From contig CP054675.1 of NCBI GenBank assembly GCA_013348845.1, forward strand, positions 1,125,501-1,189,500: a DNA stretch of 64,000 nt, written 5' to 3'. The DNA comes from Candidatus Tepidiaquacella proteinivora. GTDB lineage: Bacteria > Bacteroidota > Ignavibacteria > Tepidaquicellales > Tepidaquicellaceae. Both the position numbers and the translations under genes were made by a program. Within the stretch, counting starts at the first letter, position 1. Every line of letters starts with the position of its first letter. Shown here in pieces: positions 54,903-63,836 of this stretch. Below the pieces are notes generated by a model. That model was not told where the DNA came from, did no database searches, and was given only the letters and a program-made list of their open reading frames with translations.

Positions 54903-55898
54903 TTATCTTATTTTGTATGAGTTTAAAATCTTCATATAATTTGCTCTTGCGAATGCAGCAGGATCGGCAACTGATTTTTGACTCATACTTCCTTTCATTG
55001 TTTCTATAGAATCATATTCATGGTCTTCCATCCACTTTTTCATATTTTCTAAAATCTCAGTTATTCTTGATACACCATTTCTCAATAATTCAGAACAAAT
55101 CATAGCAACATCTCCACCTACCATTAAAACTTTAATTACATCATTGTGATTTTGAACTCCACTTGTTGCCGCAAGAGATGCTTTAATTTTTCCAAATAAT
55201 ATAGCAATCCATCGTAAAGGTAATCTCAGTTCCCAATTTGTACTAAGAGAAAGGTCTGGTACTACTTCAAGACTTTCGATATCCAAATCAGGTTGGTAAA
55301 ATCTATTAAATAATACAAGTCCATCTGCACCAGCGTCATCCAGTTTTTTACAAAAATTTGCAGTAGCAGAGAAATATGGACTAAGTTTCATAGCAACCGG
55401 GATTTTAACAGCGGATTTTACTTCTTTCAAATTATTCAAATATATTTCTTCTATCTTTTTACTATCGGTATCAATATCAGTAGCAAGATAGTAAACATTT
55501 AATTCAATAGCATCGGCACCAGCCTCTTCTATTTGTTTAGCATATTTCGTCCAACCACTACTGGATACACCATTAAGACTTCCAATTACTGGTATTCCGA
55601 GTGATTTTTTTGCTTTCTGAATATGTTCCAGACATTCTTCCGGGCCAAGATAATATTCATTTTGTTTTGGGAAATAAGTTAATGCTTCTGCATAAGACTC
55701 TGTTCCATAAGTTGTAAAATAATTATACTCTTGTTCTTCATAAGTAATTTGTTCTTCAAATAATGAGTGAAGAACAACAGCAGATGCTCCTGCATCTTCA
55801 AGTGATTTTAAAGTATCCAATTCTTTTGATAAAGGAGAAGATGAAGGTACAATGGGATTTTTTAATTTTAACCCTAAATATTTTGTTGATAAATCCAT
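54903..55898 (-). CDS. Dihydroorotate dehydrogenase-like protein, PFOR-associated
   Basis: The 331-residue TIM-barrel flavoprotein matches class 1 DHOD: the N-terminus LGLKLKNPIVPSSSPLSK, then GLVLFNRFYQPD and later ATSGVQNHNDVIKVLMVGGD (FMN phosphate site). True DHODs have a catalytic Cys or Ser loop; here the corresponding region AIELNVYYLATD is altered. This subgroup is known as a DHOD-like protein that follows pyruvate:ferredoxin oxidoreductase in Bacteroidota and relatives; its substrate is unknown. It starts 20 nt after nifJ. Confidence 0.87.
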   Translation of the reverse strand: MDLSTKYLGLKLKNPIVPSSSPLSKELDTLKSLEDAGASAVVLHSLFEEQITYEEQEYNYFTTYGTESYAEALTYFPKQNEYYLGPEECLEHIQKAKKSLGIPVIGSLNGVSSSGWTKYAKQIEEAGADAIELNVYYLATDIDTDSKKIEEIYLNNLKEVKSAVKIPVAMKLSPYFSATANFCKKLDDAGADGLVLFNRFYQPDLDIESLEVVPDLSLSTNWELRLPLRWIAILFGKIKASLAATSGVQNHNDVIKVLMVGGDVAMICSELLRNGVSRITEILENMKKWMEDHEYDSIETMKGSMSQKSVADPAAFARANYMKILNSYKIR

Positions 55899-55918
55899 AA
55901 TATTATTATATGTTGTTT

Positions 55919-58900
55919 TTAAATTTCTTCTTTTTTATCAGTTCCGTTTAATGCTAATTTTTTATAAAGTTTGATTTTATTATAAACATCTTGTTGAGCT
56001 AATTCAAGTAATTTCTTTGCGTGTTCAGGATGGGACTTTGTAAGCATTTTATACCGGGTTTCTTTATAAGCATAATCCTCAAATTTAATCTTTGCTTCTA
56101 CTGAATCAAGCTTCAATGGATTCATTCCTTTTTTCGCTAAATCAGGATTATATCTTAATAATTGCCAATATCCACTATCAACAGCAGCTTTCTGATTTTC
56201 TATTGCTTTACCCATATCAATTCCATGTGCAATACAATGGCAGTATGCAACTATAAGGGATGGTCCTTCATAAGCTTCTGCTTCAAGAAATGCTCTAAGA
56301 CATTGTAAATCATTTGCAGCCATTGCAACTTTTGCGACATAAACACTTCCGTATGCCATTGCCATAATTGCTAAATCTTTTTTGGGAGTCGGTTTACCTG
56401 AAGCAGCAAATTTAGCAACAGCACCTAACCCTGTTGCTTTTGAACATTGTCCACCAGTGTTAGAATATACTTCAGTATCTAATACAAGTAGATTAACATT
56501 TTTACCTGAGGCAATCACATGATCTAATCCTCCATATCCGATATCATAAGCCCAACCATCACCACCAATAATCCATACAGATTTTTTAACTAAATAATCT
56601 GCTATTTCATATAATATTTTTGCATCATCATTATTTAGAGAAAAGAGTTTTTCTTTTAATATTTTCACTCTTTCCCTTTGTAAATGAATACCTAATTCAG
56701 TTGATTGGTCAGCATTTATTATTTCTGTAACCAAATCATCACCAATCAGAGAAGAATTCCTAAGTAATAATTCCTTAGCAAATTGATTTTGCTTATCTAT
56801 AGATAGTCTCATTCCAAAACCGAATTCTGCATTGTCTTCAAAAAGTGAGTTTGACCAGGCAGGACCTCTTCCTTCTTTATTAAATGTCCAGGGAGTTGTT
56901 GGTAAATTTCCCCCATAAATTGATGAACAACCTGTGGCATTTGCAATAATTGTTCTATCACCGAATAATTGTGATAACAGCTTAAGATATGGCGTTTCAC
57001 CACATCCTGCGCAAGCACCAGAATATTCAAATAAAGGTTGTAAGAATTGACTTCCTTTTATTGTTGAAATATTTAATTTACCTCGATCATATTCCGGAAT
57101 ATTGAGAAAGAATTCGAGATTTTCTCTCTCCGTAATTCGTAATGGAATTTGGGGTGCCATATTCAGCGCTTTGTGTTTTACTTCTTTCTTACTTTTTGCT
57201 GGACAAATCTCACAACAAAGTTCACAACCAGTACAATCTTCCACTGCTACCTGAATTGTGTATAAAGTATCCGGTGGAAATTCTTTACCTTTTGCTTTTG
57301 TCCATTTAAAAGTACTTGGAGCACCCTGCAAATATTTTTCACTATATACCTTGGTCCTTATCGCAGCATGTGGACAAATCATAGCACACTTACCACACTG
57401 AATACAAAGTTCTGCATCCCATACCGGTACTTCAAGCGCAATATTTCTCTTTTCCCATTGTGTGGTTCCACTCGGGAATGTACCATCAACAGGCATTTCG
57501 CTAACAGGAATTTCATCACCCAATCCTTCCATAATTTTTGCTAATGTCTTTTTAACATATTCAGGAGCTTTATCAGAAACCACTGGTGGTAATTCAATTT
57601 CACTTATATCTTTTTCGCTTACTTCAACCTTATAAAGTTTAGCTAATGTCTTATCTACCGCTTCAAAATTCTTTTTCACAATTTCTTCACCTTTAGATCC
57701 ATAGGTTTTCTTAATTGATTTTTTAATTTGTTCTATGGCTTCATCTTTTGGCAGAACTCCTGAAATTGCAAAGAAACAGGTTTGCATTATTGTATTTATT
57801 CTCGTACCCATACCAGTTTCTTTTGCAACTGAATATCCATCGATTACATAGAAATTTAGCTTTTTATCTATAATTTGTTTGCAAACCTTTTTGGGTAGTT
57901 TTTTAAATACTTCTTCTTTTGGATATGGACTGTTTAATAGAAAAGTACCACCATCTTTAATAGTTTTTAGAACATCAAATTTTTCGAGTAATGTGAACTG
58001 ATGACAACCAATAAAATCTGCTTTCTGAATCAGATAAGTTGATTTAATTGGTTTCTTTCCGAATCTTAAATGTGATATAGTAGTTGAACCAGATTTTTTC
58101 GAATCATATACAAAATATCCCTGCGCAAAATTATCAGTTTCTTCTCCGATAATCTTAATCGTATTTTTATTTGCCCCAACAGTTCCATCAGCACCTAATC
58201 CAAAAAACATTGCAGCAAAAAGACCTTCCTTATCAGTATAGAAATTTTTATCATATTCAAGACTTGTAAAAGTTACATCATCATTAATTCCAACAGTAAA
58301 ATGATTTTTAGGATTCTCTTTTTTAAGTTCATCAAATACGGCTTTAACCATTGAAGGGGTAAATTCCTTTGATGATAAACCATATCTTCCACCAATAATT
58401 AAAGGCATATCTTTAAATGGAGCATTCCCATTTCTTAACTCTTCACTAATAGCTGCAATAACATCAATATATAATGGTTCTCCTACGCTTCCCGGTTCTT
58501 TTGTTCTATCAAGTACAGCAATTTTTTTCACGGTCGATGGTATGACAGAAACAAAATGTCTGGATGAAAAGGGTCTGTATAAACGAACTTTTATAATTCC
58601 AACTTTTTCTCCAAATTTTGATGTAAGATATTCTGTTGTTTCTTCAGCGGTTTCTGCACCAGACCCCATCAAAACTATTACTCTTTCAGCATCAGGAGCT
58701 CCATAATAATCGAAAAGATTATATCTTCTACCAATTAACTCATAAAATTTATCCATTACTTTTTGAACAATATCAGGACAAGCTTGATAGAATTTATTTA
58801 CGGCTTCTCTTCCCTGAAAATATACATCTGGATTTTGTGCAGTACCTCTGATAAAAGGTCTATCAGGACTTAAAGCTCTTTTACGGTGTTCTATAACAAA

Positions 58901-59491
58901 ATCATAATTAATAAATTTCTTAATATTTTCTTCTTCAATCATTTCAATCTTCATAACTTCCGCAGATGTCCTGAACCCATCGAAAAAATGTAAAAAAGGT
59001 ATTCTTGATTCAAGTGTAGCTTCCTGTGCAATAAGTGCTAAGTCCATTACTTCTTGAACTGAATTGGAGCAAAGAAGAGCAAATCCAGTTTGTCTTGTTG
59101 CCATAACATCACTGTGATCACCAAAAATAGAAAGTGCATGTGCCGATAATGAACGAGCCGAGACATGAAATACAGTTGGAGTTAATTCGCCAGCAATTTT
59201 ATACATATTAGGAATCATTAGTAAAAGACCCTGAGATGCAGTAAATGTTGTTGTCAAAGAACCACTTTGTAAAGATCCATGAACAGCACCAGCAGCCCCT
59301 CCTTCACTTTGCATCTCAGTAACAATAGGAACCGTACCCCAAATATTTTTCCTCCCTTCCGCTGACCATGCATCTGCTAATTCACCCATTGTAGAAGAAG
59401 GTGTAATTGGGTAAATTGCGATAACTTCATTAGTATTATGCGCAATATAAGCAGCTGCCTCATTTCCATCAATTGTAATTTTTTTAGCCAT
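55919..59491 (-). CDS. nifJ: Pyruvate:ferredoxin (flavodoxin) oxidoreductase
   Basis: The 1190-residue single-chain enzyme decarboxylates pyruvate to acetyl-CoA and reduces ferredoxin. Domains in order: the N-terminal transketolase-like domain (IAVYPITPSSTMGELA-like start), the core domain with TKEPGSVGEPLYIDVI, the 2x[4Fe-4S] ferredoxin domain with CIQCGKCAMICPHAAI and CTGCELCCEICP, and the TPP domain with CAGCGETPYLKLL, NATGCSSIYGG and GDGWAYDIGYGGLDHV. AGGAG lies before the ATG. Key to anaerobic carbon metabolism. Head of the run to the glutamine synthetases. Confidence 0.97.
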   Translation of the reverse strand: MAKKITIDGNEAAAYIAHNTNEVIAIYPITPSSTMGELADAWSAEGRKNIWGTVPIVTEMQSEGGAAGAVHGSLQSGSLTTTFTASQGLLLMIPNMYKIAGELTPTVFHVSARSLSAHALSIFGDHSDVMATRQTGFALLCSNSVQEVMDLALIAQEATLESRIPFLHFFDGFRTSAEVMKIEMIEEENIKKFINYDFVIEHRKRALSPDRPFIRGTAQNPDVYFQGREAVNKFYQACPDIVQKVMDKFYELIGRRYNLFDYYGAPDAERVIVLMGSGAETAEETTEYLTSKFGEKVGIIKVRLYRPFSSRHFVSVIPSTVKKIAVLDRTKEPGSVGEPLYIDVIAAISEELRNGNAPFKDMPLIIGGRYGLSSKEFTPSMVKAVFDELKKENPKNHFTVGINDDVTFTSLEYDKNFYTDKEGLFAAMFFGLGADGTVGANKNTIKIIGEETDNFAQGYFVYDSKKSGSTTISHLRFGKKPIKSTYLIQKADFIGCHQFTLLEKFDVLKTIKDGGTFLLNSPYPKEEVFKKLPKKVCKQIIDKKLNFYVIDGYSVAKETGMGTRINTIMQTCFFAISGVLPKDEAIEQIKKSIKKTYGSKGEEIVKKNFEAVDKTLAKLYKVEVSEKDISEIELPPVVSDKAPEYVKKTLAKIMEGLGDEIPVSEMPVDGTFPSGTTQWEKRNIALEVPVWDAELCIQCGKCAMICPHAAIRTKVYSEKYLQGAPSTFKWTKAKGKEFPPDTLYTIQVAVEDCTGCELCCEICPAKSKKEVKHKALNMAPQIPLRITERENLEFFLNIPEYDRGKLNISTIKGSQFLQPLFEYSGACAGCGETPYLKLLSQLFGDRTIIANATGCSSIYGGNLPTTPWTFNKEGRGPAWSNSLFEDNAEFGFGMRLSIDKQNQFAKELLLRNSSLIGDDLVTEIINADQSTELGIHLQRERVKILKEKLFSLNNDDAKILYEIADYLVKKSVWIIGGDGWAYDIGYGGLDHVIASGKNVNLLVLDTEVYSNTGGQCSKATGLGAVAKFAASGKPTPKKDLAIMAMAYGSVYVAKVAMAANDLQCLRAFLEAEAYEGPSLIVAYCHCIAHGIDMGKAIENQKAAVDSGYWQLLRYNPDLAKKGMNPLKLDSVEAKIKFEDYAYKETRYKMLTKSHPEHAKKLLELAQQDVYNKIKLYKKLALNGTDKKEEI

Positions 59492-59618
59492 TTTATTACT
59501 CCTGTATTTTAATTAATTATCCTTAAAAAAATATTTTTGTGTGAAAGATAAATAACAATGAATGTAGAAGATTATCTAATTTTAAAAATAGTATAAATTA
59601 TAAATTATTTAAACATAA

Positions 59619-59633
59619 AAATGTATTACATTT
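59619..59633. promoter_or_regulatory. Palindrome upstream of nifJ, possible operator
   Basis: AAATGTA-T-TACATTT, a perfect 7-bp inverted repeat with a single central base, 128 nt before the nifJ ATG on the divergent side. The size fits a dimeric regulator, but AT-rich sequence yields such repeats by chance. Confidence 0.3.
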
Positions 59634-59651
59634 ATATTGCTTTTTTAAAAA

Positions 59652-59672
59652 ATAATTATAACTTATAATTAT
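59652..59672. promoter_or_regulatory. Second palindrome upstream of nifJ, possible operator
   Basis: ATAATTATAA-C-TTATAATTAT, a perfect 10-bp inverted repeat with a single central base, 19 nt from the previous one. It lies between nifJ and the candidate small RNA promoter. The 1-nt centre recalls Fur-superfamily operators, but the half-sites are not in the PerR order; only A/T apart from the centre, so chance is possible. Confidence 0.3.
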
Positions 59673-59728
59673 AGATAATAGATGAGATTGGGTTTATAAA
59701 AAAATTTTTTTATGTATAAAAAAAGGAC

Positions 59729-59754
59729 TTGACAAATAAAAAATAAATTATAAT
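59729..59754 (+). promoter_or_regulatory. Candidate promoter of small RNA
   Basis: TTGACA (59729-59734) and TATAAT (59749-59754), both perfect consensus hexamers, separated by 14 nt. Predicted transcription start is about 59761, where the paired 5' segment of the candidate RNA begins. The spacing is the same as at 29323-29348. Confidence 0.55.
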
Positions 59755-59760
59755 TTTTGT

Positions 59761-59940
59761 AGTAAGTGATTAAGTTATGATAAGATGTTTTAGGTATAGT
59801 AGAGAGACTATGATGAGTATAGTAAGGTTACTTCGTTCTTTAGATAAAAGAGAAGAAGTGTAAAGTGTGTTTTTCATAAATTACTCCCACCAACAAAAAA
59901 CCCCTAAATCCCGACTTTCCCCCGAGTCGGGATTTTTTTT
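59761..59940 (+). ncRNA. Candidate structured small RNA, about 180 nt
   Basis: The segment between the promoter (59729) and a strong terminator (to 59940) has no open frame of note. Its ends pair: AGTAA (59761-59765) with TTACT (59881-59885), and TTATGA (59775-59780) with TCATAA (59874-59879). Inside are a hairpin ATAGT/ACTAT (59796-59811) and a longer one ACTTC-TTCTTT/AGAGAA-GAAGT (59830-59859) with one bulged G. Closing stem, wide inner region, terminal stem and size near 180 nt resemble 6S RNA in layout, but no sequence motif proves that identity. No protein gene depends on it. Confidence 0.5.
59906..59940. terminator. Rho-independent terminator
   Basis: AAATCCCGACT (59906-59916) and AGTCGGGATTT (59925-59935), 11-bp GC-containing stem followed by a run of T. 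On the other strand an A/T-rich tail also ends in TTTTTTG, so it may stop comEC transcripts too. Confidence 0.9.
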
Positions 59941-60011
59941 ATAATATTTCAGCAATATCAAGGGATTAGCAAGATATGCTAATTATCCATAATTTTTCAA
60001 TTATCGGCTAT

Positions 60012-62426
60012 TTAATAGTAAATCCTTTTTAAATTTTCCCCATCAGATTCAAATATTATTGAACTTTCGAAATCTGTTCTAAAAATTTTACTATTAATTA
60101 AATTTAGCTTTGATAAAGTTATATCTGTAGGATGGTTGAATCTGTTATTTAAACCACAGGAAATTACAGAAAAAACAGGCATAACTTTTACAAGAAATTC
60201 GGCTGATGTTGAATTCTTACTACCGTGATGAGCAACTTTCAGAATATCAGCTTTTAAAAAATTTCCATAACAGTCTTTCAAAATCTCCTCTGTTCCCTTT
60301 CCGATATCACTAGTAAATAATACATCTAATTTTTTATACTTGTACTTTAAAGTTATACAATTAAAATGAGAATTCATCTCAAGTAACGGATTCCTTATTT
60401 TCGAAGGATATAATATAAATATTTTGGAAGAATCCGGTAATTCAACTATATCCCCTGCTTCTACAAAATCTCTTATAATTTTTTTCTCAATTATCAAATT
60501 ATCAAGCATTACTGACAGTTTATTTGTATCCTTAAACTTTGTATCTATAATTCTTTCAACATTAAAATTCTTTATAATGTCATATATCCCACCGATATGA
60601 TCCTGATGTTTATGTGTAATAATTAACAGATGAATAGTACTTATATTTTTTTGTTGTAAATAAGGAATAATTGATTTCCTGGCACTGCTAATACCTTGAT
60701 ATGACCCACCGGCATCAATCAAAATGTTCGTCCCGTTAGAAGTTTCAATTAATGTTGCATCTCCCTGTCCAACATCAAAGAATGTAATTCTAATATTATT
60801 ATCTGATTTAAAATTAAAAATCAGGACACAAAGAATAATAAAAAAGGAGACAATAGTTCTTTTCTTAAAATTAGAAGCTTTCGCTGTAAAGATAAGAAAT
60901 AATATTATATAGTAAGCAATTGCACTTGTGAAATTAAAGTTTAACACAGAAGAATAAGAAAAAGATAGATTCCCACTCCACTTTATAAATTCTAATGTTG
61001 CAGTTAAAATCAGATTATTCAGTTCTGCAATCGCACTTGCAAATATTCCTGAAAAAAGATTAAAGATAATTTGCAAGAATCCTAAAGCTAAACAAAAATT
61101 GGAAATAGGTATAACAATAATATTTGTGAAGAAAGAGACGAATGATATTTTTCCAAAATACAAAGTCGTAATTGGTAATACTCCTATCTGTGCGGAAATT
61201 GAAGAAGCAATCAGAACTATTAGATAAAATAAAATTTTGTTATAATTTTCATCAAACTTAAATATTGATTTAAGAAGTAATTCTATTTTTTCATAGAATA
61301 AAGCAATAGAAATAATAGCACTATATGAGAGAATAAACCCGGCATCAAAAATCTGCCTCGAGTCATAAGATAAAATTAAAATAATAGAGAAAGCAATTAT
61401 ATTCAGGAAAACAACTTTTCTTTGTATAATAAAAGCGATTAATATTAATGCCCCCATTATAGATGCTCTAACAATAGAAGCTGGTGCACCAGTAAATAAA
61501 CAATAAAAAATAAGAAAAATAATAATTACAACTGTTCTGTATTCAGTTTTTAATCTGAACAATGAAAGTATAATCGTAAGAAATAAGACAATGTAAGCCA
61601 CATTTAGCCCCGAAACCGCAATTATATGCATTAAACCAGAATTAATGAAACTCTCTTTCAATTCCTCACTCATTTCACTTCGCTCTCCTACCACTAAACC
61701 TTTTAGAAATGCTCTTACTTCTCTGGAATTATAATCATCAATAGTTTTGAGTGCAAACTCCCTCGCCGGATAAATAATATTTTTAAACAAAAAGTTTAAA
61801 TTATTCTCAGATAAAACAATAACATTATCATAACCTTTAATTTTAAAAATCTTATCAATACCATGTAATTCAAGATACTTTTTGTAATTAAATCCCCCTG
61901 GTATCTTTTCAGTTGGTGCAGTTGAGAGTTTTCCAAAAGTTAATATTTCATCACCTGCGTTAAATAAAGGTAAAGGTTTTCCCTCGTCTAATTTTTTATC
62001 AGGATAAAGAAATGTCAATAACTTTCCTTTTACAAAAGTTGTATCCCCTTCAAACATTATTGCTTGGCAATCAATTAAAAATTTTACTCTTGAAGAATCA
62101 TAATCCGGAGGCTCAGTAATAATCCCCTTTAACTGAATATCTCTTGATATATCTGTATCAGGGAAATTTTTTACAGAGTTAAGTGGCTTTACATAAAAGT
62201 CAATATTAGCTTTCCCAATTCCTGCTAAAATTATAATTAAAGAAACTATAATAAAAATTTCAGACTCGTTATTTGAATGTTTACTTTTTATGATACATAA
62301 TATAAAACATAATAGAAACAAACTAACAACAACATATATATTAAACAAAACACATTGGCCTAATAAAATACCCGCTATGAATAGAAGTGCAAATTTAACT
62401 GCCGGGTATTTTTCATATGTAATCAT
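60012..62426 (-). CDS. comEC: DNA internalisation protein ComEC/Rec2
   Basis: The 804-residue membrane protein carries DNA across the inner membrane during natural transformation. An N-terminal hydrophobic DUF4131 region is followed by the Competence domain with LKGLVVGERSEMSEELKESF, SGLMHIIAVSGLNVAYI and GAPASIVRASIMG, and a C-terminal metallo-beta-lactamase domain with FFDVGQGDATLIE, THKHQDHIGGIYD and KVAHHGSKNST. The full-length architecture is intact. No other competence genes are next to it. Confidence 0.95.
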   Translation of the reverse strand: MITYEKYPAVKFALLFIAGILLGQCVLFNIYVVVSLFLLCFILCIIKSKHSNNESEIFIIVSLIIILAGIGKANIDFYVKPLNSVKNFPDTDISRDIQLKGIITEPPDYDSSRVKFLIDCQAIMFEGDTTFVKGKLLTFLYPDKKLDEGKPLPLFNAGDEILTFGKLSTAPTEKIPGGFNYKKYLELHGIDKIFKIKGYDNVIVLSENNLNFLFKNIIYPAREFALKTIDDYNSREVRAFLKGLVVGERSEMSEELKESFINSGLMHIIAVSGLNVAYIVLFLTIILSLFRLKTEYRTVVIIIFLIFYCLFTGAPASIVRASIMGALILIAFIIQRKVVFLNIIAFSIILILSYDSRQIFDAGFILSYSAIISIALFYEKIELLLKSIFKFDENYNKILFYLIVLIASSISAQIGVLPITTLYFGKISFVSFFTNIIVIPISNFCLALGFLQIIFNLFSGIFASAIAELNNLILTATLEFIKWSGNLSFSYSSVLNFNFTSAIAYYIILFLIFTAKASNFKKRTIVSFFIILCVLIFNFKSDNNIRITFFDVGQGDATLIETSNGTNILIDAGGSYQGISSARKSIIPYLQQKNISTIHLLIITHKHQDHIGGIYDIIKNFNVERIIDTKFKDTNKLSVMLDNLIIEKKIIRDFVEAGDIVELPDSSKIFILYPSKIRNPLLEMNSHFNCITLKYKYKKLDVLFTSDIGKGTEEILKDCYGNFLKADILKVAHHGSKNSTSAEFLVKVMPVFSVISCGLNNRFNHPTDITLSKLNLINSKIFRTDFESSIIFESDGENLKRIYY

Positions 62427-62527
62427 AAAGACTTAAAAAACAAATTAAAAAAATTATATTCAAAAAAAATTCAAAAATCGCCTTTATTAATCTAACTTAT
62501 TTAATTAATTTAAAAGAAATTTTACAG

Positions 62528-63835
62528 ATGAATCCGGTAGAAATTATAAAGTTAAAAAGGAATAATAACAAGTTATCAGAAGAACAGATTAAATATTTCA
62601 TTGATAGATTTATAAAAGGAGAAATTACAGATTATCAAATGTCCGCTTTTCTTATGGCAATTTACTTCAATGGTCTTGACGATGATGAAACATACAGTAT
62701 TACTAAGGTTTTTATTGAAAGTGGTAAAAGATTAAACTTATCAGACATAAAAAAACCGAAGGTTGATAAACATTCAACAGGAGGAGTTGGGGACAAAACA
62801 TCTTTGATTTTGGCACCATTAGTTGCCAGTTGCGGAATTGCAGTCCCGATGATATCAGGAAGGGGTTTAGGACATACAGGTGGAACACTTGATAAATTAT
62901 CAGCTATACCAGGATTTAAAACGAATATATCTATTAAGGATTTTAAGAGAATATTAAAAAAAGTGGGTTGTGTAATGTCCGGACAAACAGAGGAATTATG
63001 TCCGGCTGATAAGTTGATTTATCAATTAAGAGATGTAACAGCAACCGTAGATATAATTCCACTTATAACAGCAAGTATAATGAGTAAAAAAATAGCAGAA
63101 GGAACAGATGCTATTGTATTTGATATAAAATCTGGCACTGGTGCAAATCTAAATAGTGAAAGAGAAAATACCCTGCTTATTAATTCACTTTTAAATATAT
63201 CAAAGAAGTTTGGGAAAAGAGCAATTGCTGTCATTACTGATATGAATCAACCACTCGGTTTTAAAATTGGAAACTTACTGGAAGTAGAAGAAGCAATCGA
63301 ATTAATGTCAGGGGAAAATATACCTGACTTAATGGAAGTAACAACTACTCTTGCAGGTTGTATGATTTACTTAGGAAGAAAATCCAAGAATATAGAAGAA
63401 GGTAAAGAAATAGCGACAGAAAAAATAAAAAATGGAAATGCGCTATGCAAATTCATAGAAATGATTAAAGCACAAGGCGGGGATAAAAATTTTATCAATC
63501 ATCTAAACAAAAATAAAAAAATAAATGTAAAGTATAATTTATTAGCAAAAAATTCTGGTTACATTAGAAAATTAGATGCATTAAATTTTGGCTTAGCGGC
63601 AATTGAATTGGGATGTGGAAGAAAGAAAATATCTGATAAAATAGACTTAAAAGCCGGGATAATATTAAAGAAAAAATGCAGCGATTATATAATGAAGGGT
63701 GAAACAATTTGTACCCTTTTTTCATCACGCGATTCAAAAATAAAATATGCTTTAGAATATTTAAATAAAGCTATTATTATTTCAGATAAGAAATCTAAAA
63801 AACAAAAAATTATAAAAAATATTATATTTGATTAA
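62528..63835 (+). CDS. Pyrimidine-nucleoside / thymidine phosphorylase
   Basis: The 435-residue enzyme splits pyrimidine nucleosides with phosphate into base and (deoxy)ribose-1-phosphate. The family core is clear: KHSTGGVGDKTSLILAPLVA, SGRGLGHTGGTLDKLSAIPG and, later, the C-terminal PYNP domain (about 345-430). Length agrees with the Pdp/DeoA family; which of the two cannot be told by eye. It is divergent from comEC by 101 nt and is followed at once by a nuclease lipoprotein gene, consistent with nucleotide salvage from external nucleic acid. Confidence 0.94.
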   Translation: MNPVEIIKLKRNNNKLSEEQIKYFIDRFIKGEITDYQMSAFLMAIYFNGLDDDETYSITKVFIESGKRLNLSDIKKPKVDKHSTGGVGDKTSLILAPLVASCGIAVPMISGRGLGHTGGTLDKLSAIPGFKTNISIKDFKRILKKVGCVMSGQTEELCPADKLIYQLRDVTATVDIIPLITASIMSKKIAEGTDAIVFDIKSGTGANLNSERENTLLINSLLNISKKFGKRAIAVITDMNQPLGFKIGNLLEVEEAIELMSGENIPDLMEVTTTLAGCMIYLGRKSKNIEEGKEIATEKIKNGNALCKFIEMIKAQGGDKNFINHLNKNKKINVKYNLLAKNSGYIRKLDALNFGLAAIELGCGRKKISDKIDLKAGIILKKKCSDYIMKGETICTLFSSRDSKIKYALEYLNKAIIISDKKSKKQKIIKNIIFD

Positions 63836-63836
63836 G

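Larger units (their letters stand above)
59492..60011. other. 520-nt non-coding gap between comEC and nifJ
   Basis: No convincing protein gene on either strand. The nifJ-proximal part (59492-59728) is very AT-rich and holds two palindromes and the unseen nifJ promoter. The right half holds the candidate small RNA with its promoter and terminator. The segment 59941-60011 shows nothing further. Confidence 0.8.
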
